Part shown: positions 50,817 through 60,214 of the stretch, one piece after another
Layout of the letters: each line of letters opens with the position of its first letter
Numbering within the stretch: position 1 is the first letter of the stretch
Assembly (NCBI RefSeq): GCF_027923405.1
Contig: NZ_BQYI01000001.1
Location: forward strand, 3,388,501-3,452,500
DNA: 64,000 nucleotides
Source of the DNA: Paenibacillus sp. YYML68
Lineage (GTDB): Bacteria > Bacillota > Bacilli > Paenibacillales > NBRC-103111
Direction of reading: 5' to 3'
Program-made: the position numbers and the translations under genes
Notes under the pieces: generated by a model
The model's input: only the letters and a program-made list of their open reading frames with translations
What the model was told of the DNA's origin: nothing
Database searches by the model: none

Positions 50817-52127
50817 TTACACCGAGAACATGTACTCGTTCAGCTCTGCCTTAATACGCTCCAGCTGGCCGGACTTGTTGCGGATCGTATCGTTCGCAAG
50901 CGCATACTGCTCCAGCTTGTGGAAATCGGTCGTGCCCGCGATGATCTCCGCGCCGATGCCGCTGGCGAACGTGCTGTAGCGCTCCTCAACAATACGCTCG
51001 AAGTAGCCGTCCTCGATCAGCTTCGCTGCCACCTTCAAGCCCTTCGCGAACGTATCGATGCCCGCGATATGCGCGTGGAACAGATCCTCAGGCTCGAACG
51101 AGGAGCGTCTCACCTTCGCGTCGAAGTTGACGCCGCCCGAGCCAATGCCGCCGTTCTTCAGAATCTCATACATCGCCAGCGTCACCGAGTACACGTCGGT
51201 CGGGAACTCATCGGTATCCCAGCCGAGCAGCAGGTCGCCCTGGTTCGCGTCGATCGATCCAAGCATCCCGTTGATGCGGGCTACACGTAGCTCGTGCTCG
51301 AACGAATGACCCGCGAGTGTCGCATGGTTCGCTTCAAGATTCAGCTTGAAATGCTTATCAAGACCGTACTTCTGCAGGAACGCAATCGTCGTCGCCGCAT
51401 CGAAGTCGTACTGGTGCTTGGAAGGCTCCTTCGGCTTCGGCTCGATCAGGAATTGGCCCGTGAAGCCGATCTCCTTGGCGTACGCCACCGCCATATGGTA
51501 GAAGCGCGCCAGATTATCAAGCTCAAGCTCGAGGTTCGTGTTCAGCAGCGACTCATAGCCCTCACGGCCGCCCCAGAATACATAATTCTCAGCGCCAAGC
51601 TCCACAGCCGTCTCCAGCCCCTTCTTCACCTGTGCCGCCGCGTACGCGTATACGTCTGCGTTCGACGTCGTTGCCGCACCGTGCACGAAGCGAGGATTCG
51701 AGAACATGTTCGCCGTGTTCCACAGCAGCTTCACGCCGCTCGCCTTCATCTGGTCCTTCAGCATCGCGACGATCACATCGAGATTCTGATTCGTCTCCTT
51801 CAACGTACCGCCCTCAGGCGCAACGTCCCGGTCATGGAAGCAATAGTACGGAATGTCCAGCTTGGTGAAAAATTCGAACGCCGCCTCGACGCGTACCTTC
51901 GCTAGATCTAGACCGCTGTAGCCGCTCCACGGACGAATCGCCGTGTCCGCACCGAATGGGTCGCTGCCGCCGCCTGTCAGCGTGTGCCAGTAAGCAACGC
52001 CGATGCGCAGATGCTCCTCCATCGTCTTGCCCAGCACGACCTCCGACTTGTTGTAATGCTTGTAGGCGAACGGGTTCTTCGTCTGTCTACCTTCGAATTG
52101 AATATTCTGCACGTTAAAGTAGCTCAT
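50817..52127 (-). CDS. xylA: Xylose isomerase
   Basis: 436 residues, the long class II size. The TIM barrel carries the catalytic and metal motifs [10 protein letters not shown] (His), [25 protein letters not shown] (Glu, Lys), [20 protein letters not shown] and NFDAKVRR. It converts D-xylose to D-xylulose with two Mg/Mn/Co ions in the cytosol. GGAGGCCCTAATT precedes the ATG. First gene of xylAB, divergent from xylR with a palindromic operator in the 164 bp between them. Induction by xylose is therefore expected. Confidence 0.96.
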   Translation of the reverse strand: MSYFNVQNIQFEGRQTKNPFAYKHYNKSEVVLGKTMEEHLRIGVAYWHTLTGGGSDPFGADTAIRPWSGYSGLDLAKVRVEAAFEFFTKLDIPYYCFHDRDVAPEGGTLKETNQNLDVIVAMLKDQMKASGVKLLWNTANMFSNPRFVHGAATTSNADVYAYAAAQVKKGLETAVELGAENYVFWGGREGYESLLNTNLELELDNLARFYHMAVAYAKEIGFTGQFLIEPKPKEPSKHQYDFDAATTIAFLQKYGLDKHFKLNLEANHATLAGHSFEHELRVARINGMLGSIDANQGDLLLGWDTDEFPTDVYSVTLAMYEILKNGGIGSGGVNFDAKVRRSSFEPEDLFHAHIAGIDTFAKGLKVAAKLIEDGYFERIVEERYSTFASGIGAEIIAGTTDFHKLEQYALANDTIRNKSGQLERIKAELNEYMFSV

Positions 52128-52193
52128 AATTAGGGCCTCCCTGACCGGAATTCATATTGGTTGTTATCGCTTACCTGTATGTTAGCACGACTA

Positions 52194-52222
52194 ACTTAGT
52201 TTGTCTAGTAAACAAAGTAAGT
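52194..52222. promoter_or_regulatory. Probable XylR operator
   Basis: The near-perfect dyad ACTTAGTTTGT ... AAACAAAGTAAGT spans 29 bp between xylA and xylR. Its TTTGT/ACAAA core and half-site spacing resemble xylO of Bacillus. Binding of xylose-free XylR here would block xylA and probably autoregulate xylR. A TGAAAACG half of a possible cre site lies 20 bp to the right (52239). Confidence 0.7.
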
Positions 52223-52291
52223 CGCAATGTTTTTTTGCTGAAAACGTGCTATGATGGGTACAACAACGTGTTCGCTATTGAAGGAGAGCTT

Positions 52292-53482
52292 ATGAAAATC
52301 ACCGGAGATCATCAGCTGATCAAAAAAATTAACAAGTACATCGTCCTCGATATGATACGCCGTCACTACCCGATCTCCCGCGCCGACATCTCGGCGAGGT
52401 CGGGGTTGAACAAGGCGACCGTCTCGGCGCTCGTCAACGAGCTGCTCGAGAGCAGTCTCGTCACCGAGACCGGACTTGGCGAGTCGAGCGGCGGCCGCAA
52501 GCCGATGCTGCTGTTGTTCAACGATCAGGCGGGGTATGCGATCGGCGTCGATCTCGGCGTCAACTACATCCTGGCGATGATCACGGACTTGAGCGGCAAC
52601 GTCGTGAAGGAGCGCAAGGTCGAGCTGACGGACCTCAGCGTCGAGAGCGTGCTCGACAAGCTGAAGAAGACGATCCATGCGCTCATCCGCAAGGCGCCTC
52701 CTTCCCCGTACGGCATCGTCGGCATCGGCGTCGGCGTGCCGGGACTCGTCGACGATCAGGGCGCCGTCCTGTCCGCGCCGAATCTCGGCTGGGACAACGT
52801 GCCGCTCCGAGAGCTGCTGCAGACCGAGTTCGGCGTCGAGGTCGAGATTGACAACGAGGCGAACGCCGGAGCCTTAGGTGAAAAAGAGTTCGGAGCCGCC
52901 CGCACCGTCTCGAACCTGCTGTACATCAGCGTCGGCATCGGCATCGGTGCCGGCATCATTCTCGGAGACTCGCTGTATCGCGGCGTCTCCGGCTTCTCCG
53001 GCGAGGTCGGGCACATGACGCTCGCCGAGGACGGCATGCGCTGCGGCTGCGGCAACCGCGGCTGCTGGGAGACGTTCGCCTCGGAGAAGGCGCTGCTGCA
53101 CAAGGCGCAGGCCTCGCTGCCCATAGGCAGCGGCGAGCTGCCCAGCCTGCCGCTGCTCTTGCAGCAGGCGAAGCGAGCCGACGCGGACGCTGAGAAGGTA
53201 CGCGAGCTGTTCGCGGGCATCGGACATTGGCTCGGTGTCGGCATCGCCAATCTCGTCAACGTGTTCAACCCCGAGCTGGTCGTCATCGGCAACCGGATGT
53301 CGCTCGCCGGTGAATGGATGACCGCTGCGATCCACGACACGCTCGACTCGCGCAGCCTCGCATTCCACCGCAAGCATACGTCGATCGCCTACTCCGAGCT
53401 CGGCATGTCCTCCTCTGCGCTCGGCGCGGCATCGATGGCGATCAACAGATTTTTCTCATCGATGAAGGCGACGTGGGAGTAG
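52292..53482 (+). CDS. xylR: Xylose repressor XylR (ROK family)
   Basis: 396 residues from the ATG at 52292 behind GAAGGAGAGCTT; the open frame runs 45 codons further upstream through the operator, without a site. An N-terminal winged HTH (~15-70; ISRADISARSGLNKATVSALVNELL) is followed by a ROK sugar-kinase-like domain with AIGVDLGVNYILAMITD, GVGVPGLVD and the zinc motif CGCGNRGCWE. As a repressor it binds xylO until xylose is present. It is divergent from xylAB. Confidence 0.93.
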   Translation: MKITGDHQLIKKINKYIVLDMIRRHYPISRADISARSGLNKATVSALVNELLESSLVTETGLGESSGGRKPMLLLFNDQAGYAIGVDLGVNYILAMITDLSGNVVKERKVELTDLSVESVLDKLKKTIHALIRKAPPSPYGIVGIGVGVPGLVDDQGAVLSAPNLGWDNVPLRELLQTEFGVEVEIDNEANAGALGEKEFGAARTVSNLLYISVGIGIGAGIILGDSLYRGVSGFSGEVGHMTLAEDGMRCGCGNRGCWETFASEKALLHKAQASLPIGSGELPSLPLLLQQAKRADADAEKVRELFAGIGHWLGVGIANLVNVFNPELVVIGNRMSLAGEWMTAAIHDTLDSRSLAFHRKHTSIAYSELGMSSSALGAASMAINRFFSSMKATWE

Positions 53483-53545
53483 AGGAGGTACTGCAATGAT
53501 GGTCATCAAAGGAAATCAGCAATAAAACACATTGAGCTGTGAAGC

Positions 53546-53590
53546 AAACGAACCACAATGCCACTATATGGTGGTGTGGTTCGTTTTTTG
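53546..53590 (+). terminator. Rho-independent terminator after xylR
   Basis: Stem ACGAACCACAATGCCAC / GTGGTGTGGTTCGT, loop TATAT, followed by TTTTTT. Nearly perfect. Confidence 0.9.
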
Positions 53591-53684
53591 TTCAATGATT
53601 TGCCACATTTTATTATTTACATAATTTACTTTTTTTGTATAGTATCCTAAGAAAGAAAAATATTATAGATTTGGAGGAATGTAA

Positions 53685-54209
53685 ATGAAGAGTCTTCGTA
53701 AAACATGTATTTCAACCGTAATGATTGGAGCGTTCGTACTAGCAGCTGGAACTTCTTATGCAACTAGCAGCATCATCTACGATGGCGGAACAGGCTGGAG
53801 TCAAGGTCACAGCAGCGGATCTGCTATTGTCGTGCCAGGCTCAACGTCTTGTGGATTTGATGGGAAGATGCGCTGGACACAGGGTGAATCAGCATATAGT
53901 GACGAATCGGTTTGGGGCAAATGGAGCAATCAGAATGTGCCCGTCTGGGCGGACTCTAGCTTCCAATATCAAGTATATATTCCAAACTGCAATTCAAACG
54001 CCTCTGTGAAATACGGCGTCGTCTATGGCACATCATCACAAAAAATAGCTGTTGATCAGGCTCGCTATTCAGATGAATGGGTCAATCTAGGTACATATTT
54101 CATCCCAAAGGATAAGAATGGACCCGCGAGCTTTATTACATTAGATACATGGAGAACAGGCACATCATACAAAATAGGCTGGGATGAAGCGGCGTTCTAT
54201 ACTCACTAA
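53685..54209 (+). CDS. Secreted protein with a golvesin-C-like domain
   Basis: 174 residues with a signal peptide (STVMIGAFVLAAGTSYA). The mature part is a single β-rich domain: WSQGHSSGSAIV ... QVYIPNCNSNASVKYGVVY ... EWVNLGTYFIPKDKNGPASFITLDTW ... IGWDEAAFY. WVNLGTYFI and the acidic end (DEAAFY) are typical of the golvesin C-terminal/xanthan-lyase CBM-like domain (pattern W..LG.y.f..G..g.v.l......). Two Cys may form a disulfide. Probably an extracellular carbohydrate- or surface-binding protein. TTTGGAGGAATGTAA precedes the ATG. 23 bp upstream of the next secreted protein gene. Confidence 0.8.
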   Translation: MKSLRKTCISTVMIGAFVLAAGTSYATSSIIYDGGTGWSQGHSSGSAIVVPGSTSCGFDGKMRWTQGESAYSDESVWGKWSNQNVPVWADSSFQYQVYIPNCNSNASVKYGVVYGTSSQKIAVDQARYSDEWVNLGTYFIPKDKNGPASFITLDTWRTGTSYKIGWDEAAFYTH

Positions 54210-54232
54210 CATATCATGAGAGGTGAAAACCA

Positions 54233-55027
54233 ATGAAAAAAAATCTACTTATAACGTATTCCATCCTACTTGGCTGCATAGCAGGAGCCGTAGCCTTCGT
54301 TGCTCCTGAAGTGAAGATGAACGGACAAGCAGCCGCATCCGTCACCTTACCTGAGCATGCCACAACGAAAGCCGAGTTCGAAAAGTCAAAAGATATCATC
54401 AGCAGTATTCCGGTGTTAATGGACAAAGCCATGCGCACGAATCAACAGTACAAAGTACTAGAAGGTGTCGTTTCGATCCGACTAGAGGAAAGAGGCGAAG
54501 AGGAGCGCATTGACCTCACTATCAAGCAACCGGATCAGTTTTATGTAAGACGCACTCCGAATTCGAACAATCCGGCAGATTATGAGGAAGCGATCAATGA
54601 TGGAAGTACCGTTCACATCAAGGATCATAAAGGAAAAATTAGCACATCAAAGCCCTTCAGCAAGCATCCATCGGAGAACTTTTCTGATCTTAACAAAAAA
54701 ATAAATCCGGACTACAACGGAACCTACTTGCCGATCGGTGGGGTAAATGAAATGCTCCATCCGGAAATGTTCATACAAGGCATGCTCACTCGTGGCGTCG
54801 TTACGGTACAAGGAGAAGAACAATTTCTAGGCAGAGTTACAACCGTAATTGTAGTTGATTTGAAGAATGGTAAATTAGGTGACAGGGTTACATTCTGGTT
54901 CGACAACGATACCGGCATTATTTTAAAGATTGTTGACTCCGATGGAGATCGACCTATTCGCACAATGGCCTTCGAGTCGATCAGCTTCTCGGAGAAACCC
55001 AAGCCGCATGCATTTCAGTTAAAATAA
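54233..55027 (+). CDS. Exported LolA/MucB-like protein, unknown
   Basis: 264 residues. An N-terminal signal anchor (LITYSILLGCIAGAVAFVAP) is followed by a helical region and then a β-sheet domain: QYKVLEGVVSIRLEERGEE, DLTIKQPDQFYVRRTP, RVTTVIVVDLKNGKLGDRVTFWFDNDTGIILKI. The alternating strands that describe a half-barrel with DRVTFWFDNDTG are those of the LolA/LppX/RseB fold, which in Gram-positives occurs in anti-sigma or lipoprotein-type sensors. GAGAGGTGAAAACCA precedes the ATG. It ends in front of a shared terminator and is co-oriented with the golvesin-like gene. Confidence 0.75.
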   Translation: MKKNLLITYSILLGCIAGAVAFVAPEVKMNGQAAASVTLPEHATTKAEFEKSKDIISSIPVLMDKAMRTNQQYKVLEGVVSIRLEERGEEERIDLTIKQPDQFYVRRTPNSNNPADYEEAINDGSTVHIKDHKGKISTSKPFSKHPSENFSDLNKKINPDYNGTYLPIGGVNEMLHPEMFIQGMLTRGVVTVQGEEQFLGRVTTVIVVDLKNGKLGDRVTFWFDNDTGIILKIVDSDGDRPIRTMAFESISFSEKPKPHAFQLK

Positions 55028-55046
55028 AAAAGCATTCAAAACCTTC

Positions 55047-55079
55047 AAGAGCGGAATGGCATCAGCCATTCCGCTCTTC
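55047..55079. terminator. Bidirectional terminator
   Basis: Perfect stem AAGAGCGGAATGGC / GCCATTCCGCTCTT with loop ATCA, between the convergent LolA-like gene and the Gfo-ThuA-Gfo operon. Confidence 0.85.
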
Positions 55080-55103
55080 GTCTTGCTATCACCCACCAGC
55101 CGC

Positions 55104-56195
55104 CTACAGCACCTCGCCCGCCTCAAGCGGGCGAGGCGTGTCGCACGTGCCGTCCATCGTATAATGGACGCCCTGCTCTGATGCGTCATGGAAGCCATGC
55201 ATTGCGTCGAGCACGTGATACGCCAGCTCCCCACTTGCCCGGTGAGGGCGGCCCTGCATAATGGCTTGTGCCATCTCGGCAACGCCGATGCCACGGCTGT
55301 TGTCCGTGTAGCCGTGCGTCAGCTCGACCTCCTCCCAATCGCTCGCCCCCGCCTTGCGCAGCAGCACCTTACCGCCGAACGTGTTCGGGTCCGGCACTCG
55401 AAGCGTGCCCTCGCTGCCATAGATCTCAATATTAGGGAGGTTGCTCGCGCCAGCCTTAATATCGAAGCTCGTAATGAGCGTCCCAATCGGCCCGGAGGCA
55501 AAGTCAAGCACGCCCGCCACATGCGTCGGCGTCTTCACGTCAATGACTGTTCCCCGCTTCGGCTCACTCAGAACGGTCCGCTGCGGGAATGAGATGCGTG
55601 CCGAGCCGGTCACTCGGCGGATCGGCCCAAGCAGCGTCACAAGCGCGGTCAAGTAGTATGGACCCATATCGAACATCGGACCGCCGCCTAGCTCGTAATA
55701 GAACGCTGGGTCCGGATGCCAATACTCGTGCCCCCGGCTCATCATGAAGCCAGTCGCGGCGACGGGCACCCCGATCGCGCCTTCGTCGATCAGCTTGCGG
55801 CACGTCTGAATGCCGCCGCCAAGGAATGTGTCTGGCGCACAACCGACACGAAGCCCCTTGCTCGCAGCGAGCTCCAGAATGCGGCGGCCTTCCTCGCGGG
55901 TGACGGCGAGTGGCTTTTCCACATAGACATGCTTACCCGCTTCCAGTACCTGCAGACATACGGTAGCATGAACTGCTGGAATCGTCAGATTAATGATGAT
56001 GTCAATGCCCGGATCGGCAAGCATTGCTTCTACCGTCATCGCACGTATGCCGTGCTCCTCTGCCTTGGCCTCCGCCCGCGACATGTCAATATCGGTGCAA
56101 GCGGTAATTTCCATACTCTCAAACATTCGACAATTTTTTAAATAAATGCGGCTAATATTCCCGCAACCGATAATTCCCGCCTTCAATTTATTCAT
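55104..56195 (-). CDS. Gfo/Idh/MocA-family oxidoreductase
   Basis: 363 residues. Rossmann start [20 protein letters not shown] motif VYVEKPLAV, catalytic-site segment [16 protein letters not shown], which has Asp and Tyr in place of the more common D..H pair. Sugar or cyclitol dehydrogenase using NAD(P). GGAGGCGTAATGG precedes the ATG. Last gene of an operon with ThuA and another Gfo/Idh/MocA protein. The Tyr in place of His is noted in subgroups of the family and does not by itself indicate loss of activity. Confidence 0.88.
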   Translation of the reverse strand: MNKLKAGIIGCGNISRIYLKNCRMFESMEITACTDIDMSRAEAKAEEHGIRAMTVEAMLADPGIDIIINLTIPAVHATVCLQVLEAGKHVYVEKPLAVTREEGRRILELAASKGLRVGCAPDTFLGGGIQTCRKLIDEGAIGVPVAATGFMMSRGHEYWHPDPAFYYELGGGPMFDMGPYYLTALVTLLGPIRRVTGSARISFPQRTVLSEPKRGTVIDVKTPTHVAGVLDFASGPIGTLITSFDIKAGASNLPNIEIYGSEGTLRVPDPNTFGGKVLLRKAGASDWEEVELTHGYTDNSRGIGVAEMAQAIMQGRPHRASGELAYHVLDAMHGFHDASEQGVHYTMDGTCDTPRPLEAGEVL

Positions 56196-56323
56196 CCATT
56201 ACGCCTCCTGTACTCTAGCATTTATATAACTTGCTCCAGACTTGACGCTGTGCGAGCCGCAAGTGTTGTACATCTTCATGTCCCCTAACTGCGCGCCACT
56301 AGGCTGCAACCTGCAAGCCTCAG

Positions 56324-57064
56324 CTACACCTGGCTGTCGCCCATACCTGTATAGGCACCCGCTGCGCCTACCGCTCCACCGTTCGCTGACTGCTCTGCAA
56401 CAAGCCGCTTGCCCTCTGCCGCCCACAGGAAGCCACGGCGCATCAGCTCGGTCACGACTGGCATCTCGATAATGTTCGCTTGATGTCCCAATGAATTGTA
56501 GAACACGCGCCCGACGCCCCAACGCTTCGTCCAGACGACTGGCATGTCAATCGGCTTGTTGAGCGAATGTGGACCTGGCGCAACCGGGAAGCGCGTCGTA
56601 GCCAGCACCTCCACCGCCGGATCGACATGCATATAATATTGCTCGCTGACGACGTCGAAGTCGTCGATGCCATCCACGATGCTGCTGCTGCCTGGCACGA
56701 TATGTACGCGATACGACACGCCGTTATTGCCCGGATGCGCAACCCAATTGCCGCCAGTCATGAACTGCCAGTCCACATTCGTCCGGAACGCATCGCACAT
56801 GCCGCCGTGACAGCCCGCAAGTCCGACGCCCGCCTGAACAGCGGCAGACACATTGTCCGCGAGCGGCTTGGCGATCTCGCCCATCGTCCAGTTCGGAATA
56901 ATGAGATCTAGTCCGAGCAGCTTCTCCCTGTCAGCGAACGCATCCAGCGTGTCCGATACCTCGACCTCGAACCCTTCCTGCTCCAGCGTCATGCAGAACA
57001 ACTCTGCCACCTGCTTCGGCTGATGTCCTTCCCAGCCACCCCATACGATTAATGCCTTCCTCAT
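56324..57064 (-). CDS. ThuA-family protein
   Basis: 246 residues. ALIVWGGWEGHQPKQVAELF, LDLIIPNWTMGEI, GVGLAGCHGGMCDAF (nucleophile-elbow-like Cys-His-Gly), NWVAHPGNNGVSYRV and RVFYNSLGHQANII are typical of trehalose-utilisation ThuA proteins, which have a class I glutamine-amidotransferase-like fold. In Rhizobiales ThuA and the ThuB dehydrogenase modify trehalose; here it is flanked by two dehydrogenases in the same way. Exact substrate unknown. GGAGCGTGAAGCGCG precedes the ATG. Middle gene of the operon, cytosolic. Confidence 0.9.
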   Translation of the reverse strand: MRKALIVWGGWEGHQPKQVAELFCMTLEQEGFEVEVSDTLDAFADREKLLGLDLIIPNWTMGEIAKPLADNVSAAVQAGVGLAGCHGGMCDAFRTNVDWQFMTGGNWVAHPGNNGVSYRVHIVPGSSSIVDGIDDFDVVSEQYYMHVDPAVEVLATTRFPVAPGPHSLNKPIDMPVVWTKRWGVGRVFYNSLGHQANIIEMPVVTELMRRGFLWAAEGKRLVAEQSANGGAVGAAGAYTGMGDSQV

Positions 57065-57084
57065 CGCGCTTCACGCTCCATTCG

Positions 57085-58251
57085 TTATAATTCAGACACC
57101 GCTACCCATCGGCGCTCCTCGATCGACTTCTCCACCGCCTCCAGCACCTGCTGGCACTTGACTCCATCCTGGAAATTCGGCACTGGCTGTCGACCCTCCT
57201 CCAGCGCCTGCATCAGCTCCACCATCTCGTGAATGAACGTATGCTCGTAGCCGATCGTATGTCCCGGCGGCCACCATGCTTCGCTGTAGGCATGCGCCGG
57301 GTCGGTAGCCAGCACACGTCTGAACCCTTGTACATCGTCCGCATCGCTAGTGAAATACACCTGCAGCTCGTTCATCCGCTCGAAGTCGAACTTCACACTG
57401 CCAAGACTGCCATTAATCTCGAACGAATTCGTGCAGCGATGTCCAGCTGCGAACCGAGTCGCCTCGAAGCTACCGAGCGCCCCGCAGTCGAAGCGGCTAA
57501 GGAACAGCGTAGCGTCATCGACCGTCACGTCGCCAAGCGGTGCGTCCTTGCTTCCCTTCGCGCTTAGGCCAGTCATCGCCGTCGGCAGCGGACGCTGCTT
57601 GATGAACGTGTCGCTCATGCCGATCACCTCGCTCATATCTCCGATCAGGAAGTGCGCGAGATCAATGAGGTGCGCCCCCAGATCGCCGTGCGAGCCGGAG
57701 CCGGCGATCTCCTTTTGCAAGCGCCATACGAGTGGGAACTCGGGGTCGAGAATCCAATCCTGTAGAAACCAGGCGCGGAAGTGATAAATACGGCCGAGCC
57801 GTCCTTCGCTGACGAGCTTCTTCGCCAGCTGAACAGCAGGCGCGAACCGATAGTTGAAGCCGACCATATGCTTGACGCCTGCCGCTTCCACAGCCTCCAG
57901 CATCTCCCGCGAGTCGGCAAGTGTAAGCGCTAATGGCTTCTCGCAAAAAATATGCTTGCCTGCCCGCGCCGCTGCAAGCGCGATTTCCTTATGCGCATCG
58001 CTCGGGGCGTTAATGTCGATGAGATCAATATCGTCCCGCTCGACAAGCTGCCGCCAATCGGTCACATATTCGTCCCAGCCGAGCTGGTCCGCCGCCTGCG
58101 CTACGCCCCGCTCGTCGCGACCACAGATGACCTTCATCTCCGGCCTTGCCACAGCAGGAAAAAACATCGGTAAATCCCGATACGCGTGGCTATGTGCCTT
58201 CCCCATAAATTTATAACCGACCATCCCAACAGAAATACGCTTCGGGCTCAT
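57085..58251 (-). CDS. Gfo/Idh/MocA-family oxidoreductase
   Basis: 388 residues. Start VGMVGYKFMGKAHSHAYR (the GYKFMG loop of a large subgroup), EKP motif HIFCEKPLAL, and catalytic-site GSHGDLGAHLIDLAH with the conserved Asp-His. The C-terminal domain includes SFEATRFAAGHRC. This subgroup often sits with ThuA and sugar isomerases in carbohydrate operons of Paenibacillus. First gene of the Gfo-ThuA-Gfo operon; its promoter lies in 58252-58531. AGGAGGCCGTTTC precedes the ATG. Confidence 0.9.
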   Translation of the reverse strand: MSPKRISVGMVGYKFMGKAHSHAYRDLPMFFPAVARPEMKVICGRDERGVAQAADQLGWDEYVTDWRQLVERDDIDLIDINAPSDAHKEIALAAARAGKHIFCEKPLALTLADSREMLEAVEAAGVKHMVGFNYRFAPAVQLAKKLVSEGRLGRIYHFRAWFLQDWILDPEFPLVWRLQKEIAGSGSHGDLGAHLIDLAHFLIGDMSEVIGMSDTFIKQRPLPTAMTGLSAKGSKDAPLGDVTVDDATLFLSRFDCGALGSFEATRFAAGHRCTNSFEINGSLGSVKFDFERMNELQVYFTSDADDVQGFRRVLATDPAHAYSEAWWPPGHTIGYEHTFIHEMVELMQALEEGRQPVPNFQDGVKCQQVLEAVEKSIEERRWVAVSEL

Positions 58252-58531
58252 GAAACGGCCTCCTTCTGATCTGAATGAGCAACAATGATTACATGGCTAT
58301 TGCCATAATATACAAAAATGTACGCGCGTTCATTTTCTCACCTGATTGGTTCGTTGTCAATGCTTAATTGCGTAGTTGGTTCATATGAGACCTAGAGCAC
58401 TTTTACTAGCATACACAATATCGAATCTTAAGAACTACAAAAATCATATTTTCATTAGCATTCATACTACACATTTTACAAAATTTTCAAATTAATGTTT
58501 GGACTAAAGACTTATTCTTGTGTTATTAATT

Positions 58532-60168
58532 CATGACCTATGCACTTCGTGGTAAGGTCTGGTAGTTTATCGGATGATGCGCAACCCAAAGAACCATCCG
58601 ATAATGCTCCGGCCAAAATAAATCAATAAGTCTTGCAAACTGCTGTACATGTGTGTCACAATCGATGTAGATTCGCTGTTGCCCTTTGTGGTGTGACATG
58701 CGGACCTGACAACGAGTGTGGAAGAGGCCACGAACCATTTCGCCGTGGGTGTAGCCTTCATCACTCGTTTTTTCTTTGTTTAATTCGTATAGAGCAACGG
58801 ACAGCAACGTTTCGGCCGTAAACAATAATTCGAAGTGTGCATGGTGATGGGCTTCAGTTTCGGAATGACACTTCTCCAAGGCTAGCTCCTGCTTGGCCGT
58901 ACGGAAAAACACCTCGATCCGCCAACGCTTCACGTAAGTACGCAAGGCTTCTTCAGGCGCATCGAAGCGGTTGCTGATGAGCAGGTAGGCACCCTTGTAA
59001 GTCGCGGGGGCTTCCTCCTCCGTCTCGAGCAACTCGGAATCGTCTTCCTTTAAGCGCATGGCGGCTACAGCGGCAATTTGTACATAGCGCTGCTTGTTGA
59101 CTTGCTTGCCTCTGCGGTTCGTTACAGGATGCGGCTGCTTCATGTAGATGTCAGGAATCGCAAGTGAAACCAGTCCTGACGCACCCTCGGCAACCAGTTG
59201 CCCGTACACTTCCCGGATGAGCATGATCGGGGTCACAGGAACGTACCGCTCCCTACCCGTACAAGGCTCGATGACCTTACGAAATAATGCCGTGTTGCGT
59301 TTAGCCTTTGTTACCCAGTCAAATTGATGCTTTTCGAGAAAGGCGAAGAAGCCTTTACACAAGTACCAGCGATCCATCGCAACCCAAAGACGGCAGGTCG
59401 CCGATTCGCGTAGCATCAAGAGCATTTGCTTGGCCAAATCGATCTTTGACAAGCCTTCGTTCTTCTGCTCAGACTTGTGCCATACGCGGTAAAACAACGG
59501 ATATTCAAGTCCGCTGTGAAGTACGGCCTGAAGAACGACCACATTCATCGCCCACACATAAGTCTTCTTAGACGAGTCATACAACCAGCTTAAAAAAGGA
59601 AGCTGCTTGGCATAAGGATGAGCTAGATGCGTATCGTCCAGATTGATCACATCCCCATCCTGCAGGCGAGTGACTTCATCCTGCTGAAGCCTTGCTACTC
59701 GCTTTTTGCCAAAGGTAGTCCATGCGAAGGGGCTCGAGAGAAACCGACTCATCGTATACTGAGCAAGCTTCCATGGCTGGAACATCACTTTAAGAAGCGC
59801 ATCTTGCTCGGCCAGTCTCGCCATTTGAACGACAGACGAGCAGTTACTGACAAGGCCAATCACATACAGAAAGCAGATGAGCCAGGACGGAGTACCGCTT
59901 CTTTTCATCATGCCGGATTGTGTGAGCAGGAGGGAAAGGTCAAACCGCTCCCACAAGCTTTTCAGTATGGGTGCGCCTGCGCACTCTCCATGGTTTAATT
60001 GTTTGAATCTCGGTTTTTGTAACGCTGACATTGGAAAACCACCTGTTATCTAGAAGATATACCTCGTGAAAAGGTATCCTTCGCAATTATTAGGCCGTTT
60101 TTCAAAAGTCAAGTGTTTTTTTTGGATTGAGATGCTACCAGTTAATTACTTCAACTGCATAGGTCATG
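58532..60168 (-). mobile_element. IS4-type insertion sequence
   Basis: Terminal inverted repeats CATGACCTATGCACTT (58532-58547) and AACTGCATAGGTCATG (60153-60168) match at 15 of 16 when folded. The 7-bp direct repeat ATTAATT flanks both ends (58525-58531 and 60169-60175), a target duplication. The transposase stop codon lies within the left repeat. It is inserted 40 bp in front of the ribosome site of the gene at 60215 and may have altered its promoter. Confidence 0.85.
58538..60031 (-). CDS. IS4-type DDE transposase
   Basis: 497 residues. DDE motif residues: DGDVINLDDTHLAHPYA, RLWVAMDRWYLCKGF, and the C-terminal Y-(2)-R-(3)-E-(6)-K signature in YVKRWRIEVFFRTAKQELALEK (read as YVKRW.IEVFFRTAK). 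Long form with an extra region rich in charged residues (EDDSELLETEEEAP) as in IS4-group transposases. Full length with no break, so this copy may be active. The start is preceded by AGGTGG. Confidence 0.9.
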   Translation of the reverse strand: MSALQKPRFKQLNHGECAGAPILKSLWERFDLSLLLTQSGMMKRSGTPSWLICFLYVIGLVSNCSSVVQMARLAEQDALLKVMFQPWKLAQYTMSRFLSSPFAWTTFGKKRVARLQQDEVTRLQDGDVINLDDTHLAHPYAKQLPFLSWLYDSSKKTYVWAMNVVVLQAVLHSGLEYPLFYRVWHKSEQKNEGLSKIDLAKQMLLMLRESATCRLWVAMDRWYLCKGFFAFLEKHQFDWVTKAKRNTALFRKVIEPCTGRERYVPVTPIMLIREVYGQLVAEGASGLVSLAIPDIYMKQPHPVTNRRGKQVNKQRYVQIAAVAAMRLKEDDSELLETEEEAPATYKGAYLLISNRFDAPEEALRTYVKRWRIEVFFRTAKQELALEKCHSETEAHHHAHFELLFTAETLLSVALYELNKEKTSDEGYTHGEMVRGLFHTRCQVRMSHHKGQQRIYIDCDTHVQQFARLIDLFWPEHYRMVLWVAHHPINYQTLPRSA

Positions 60169-60214
60169 ATTAATTATATGGAATTCATGAATATAACATT
60201 TGAGGGAGAGATTT

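Noticed and set aside
52157-52291. 45-codon N-terminal extension of XylR
   Set aside because: It runs through the operator palindrome, and the HTH protein starts at 52292 behind GAAGGAG.
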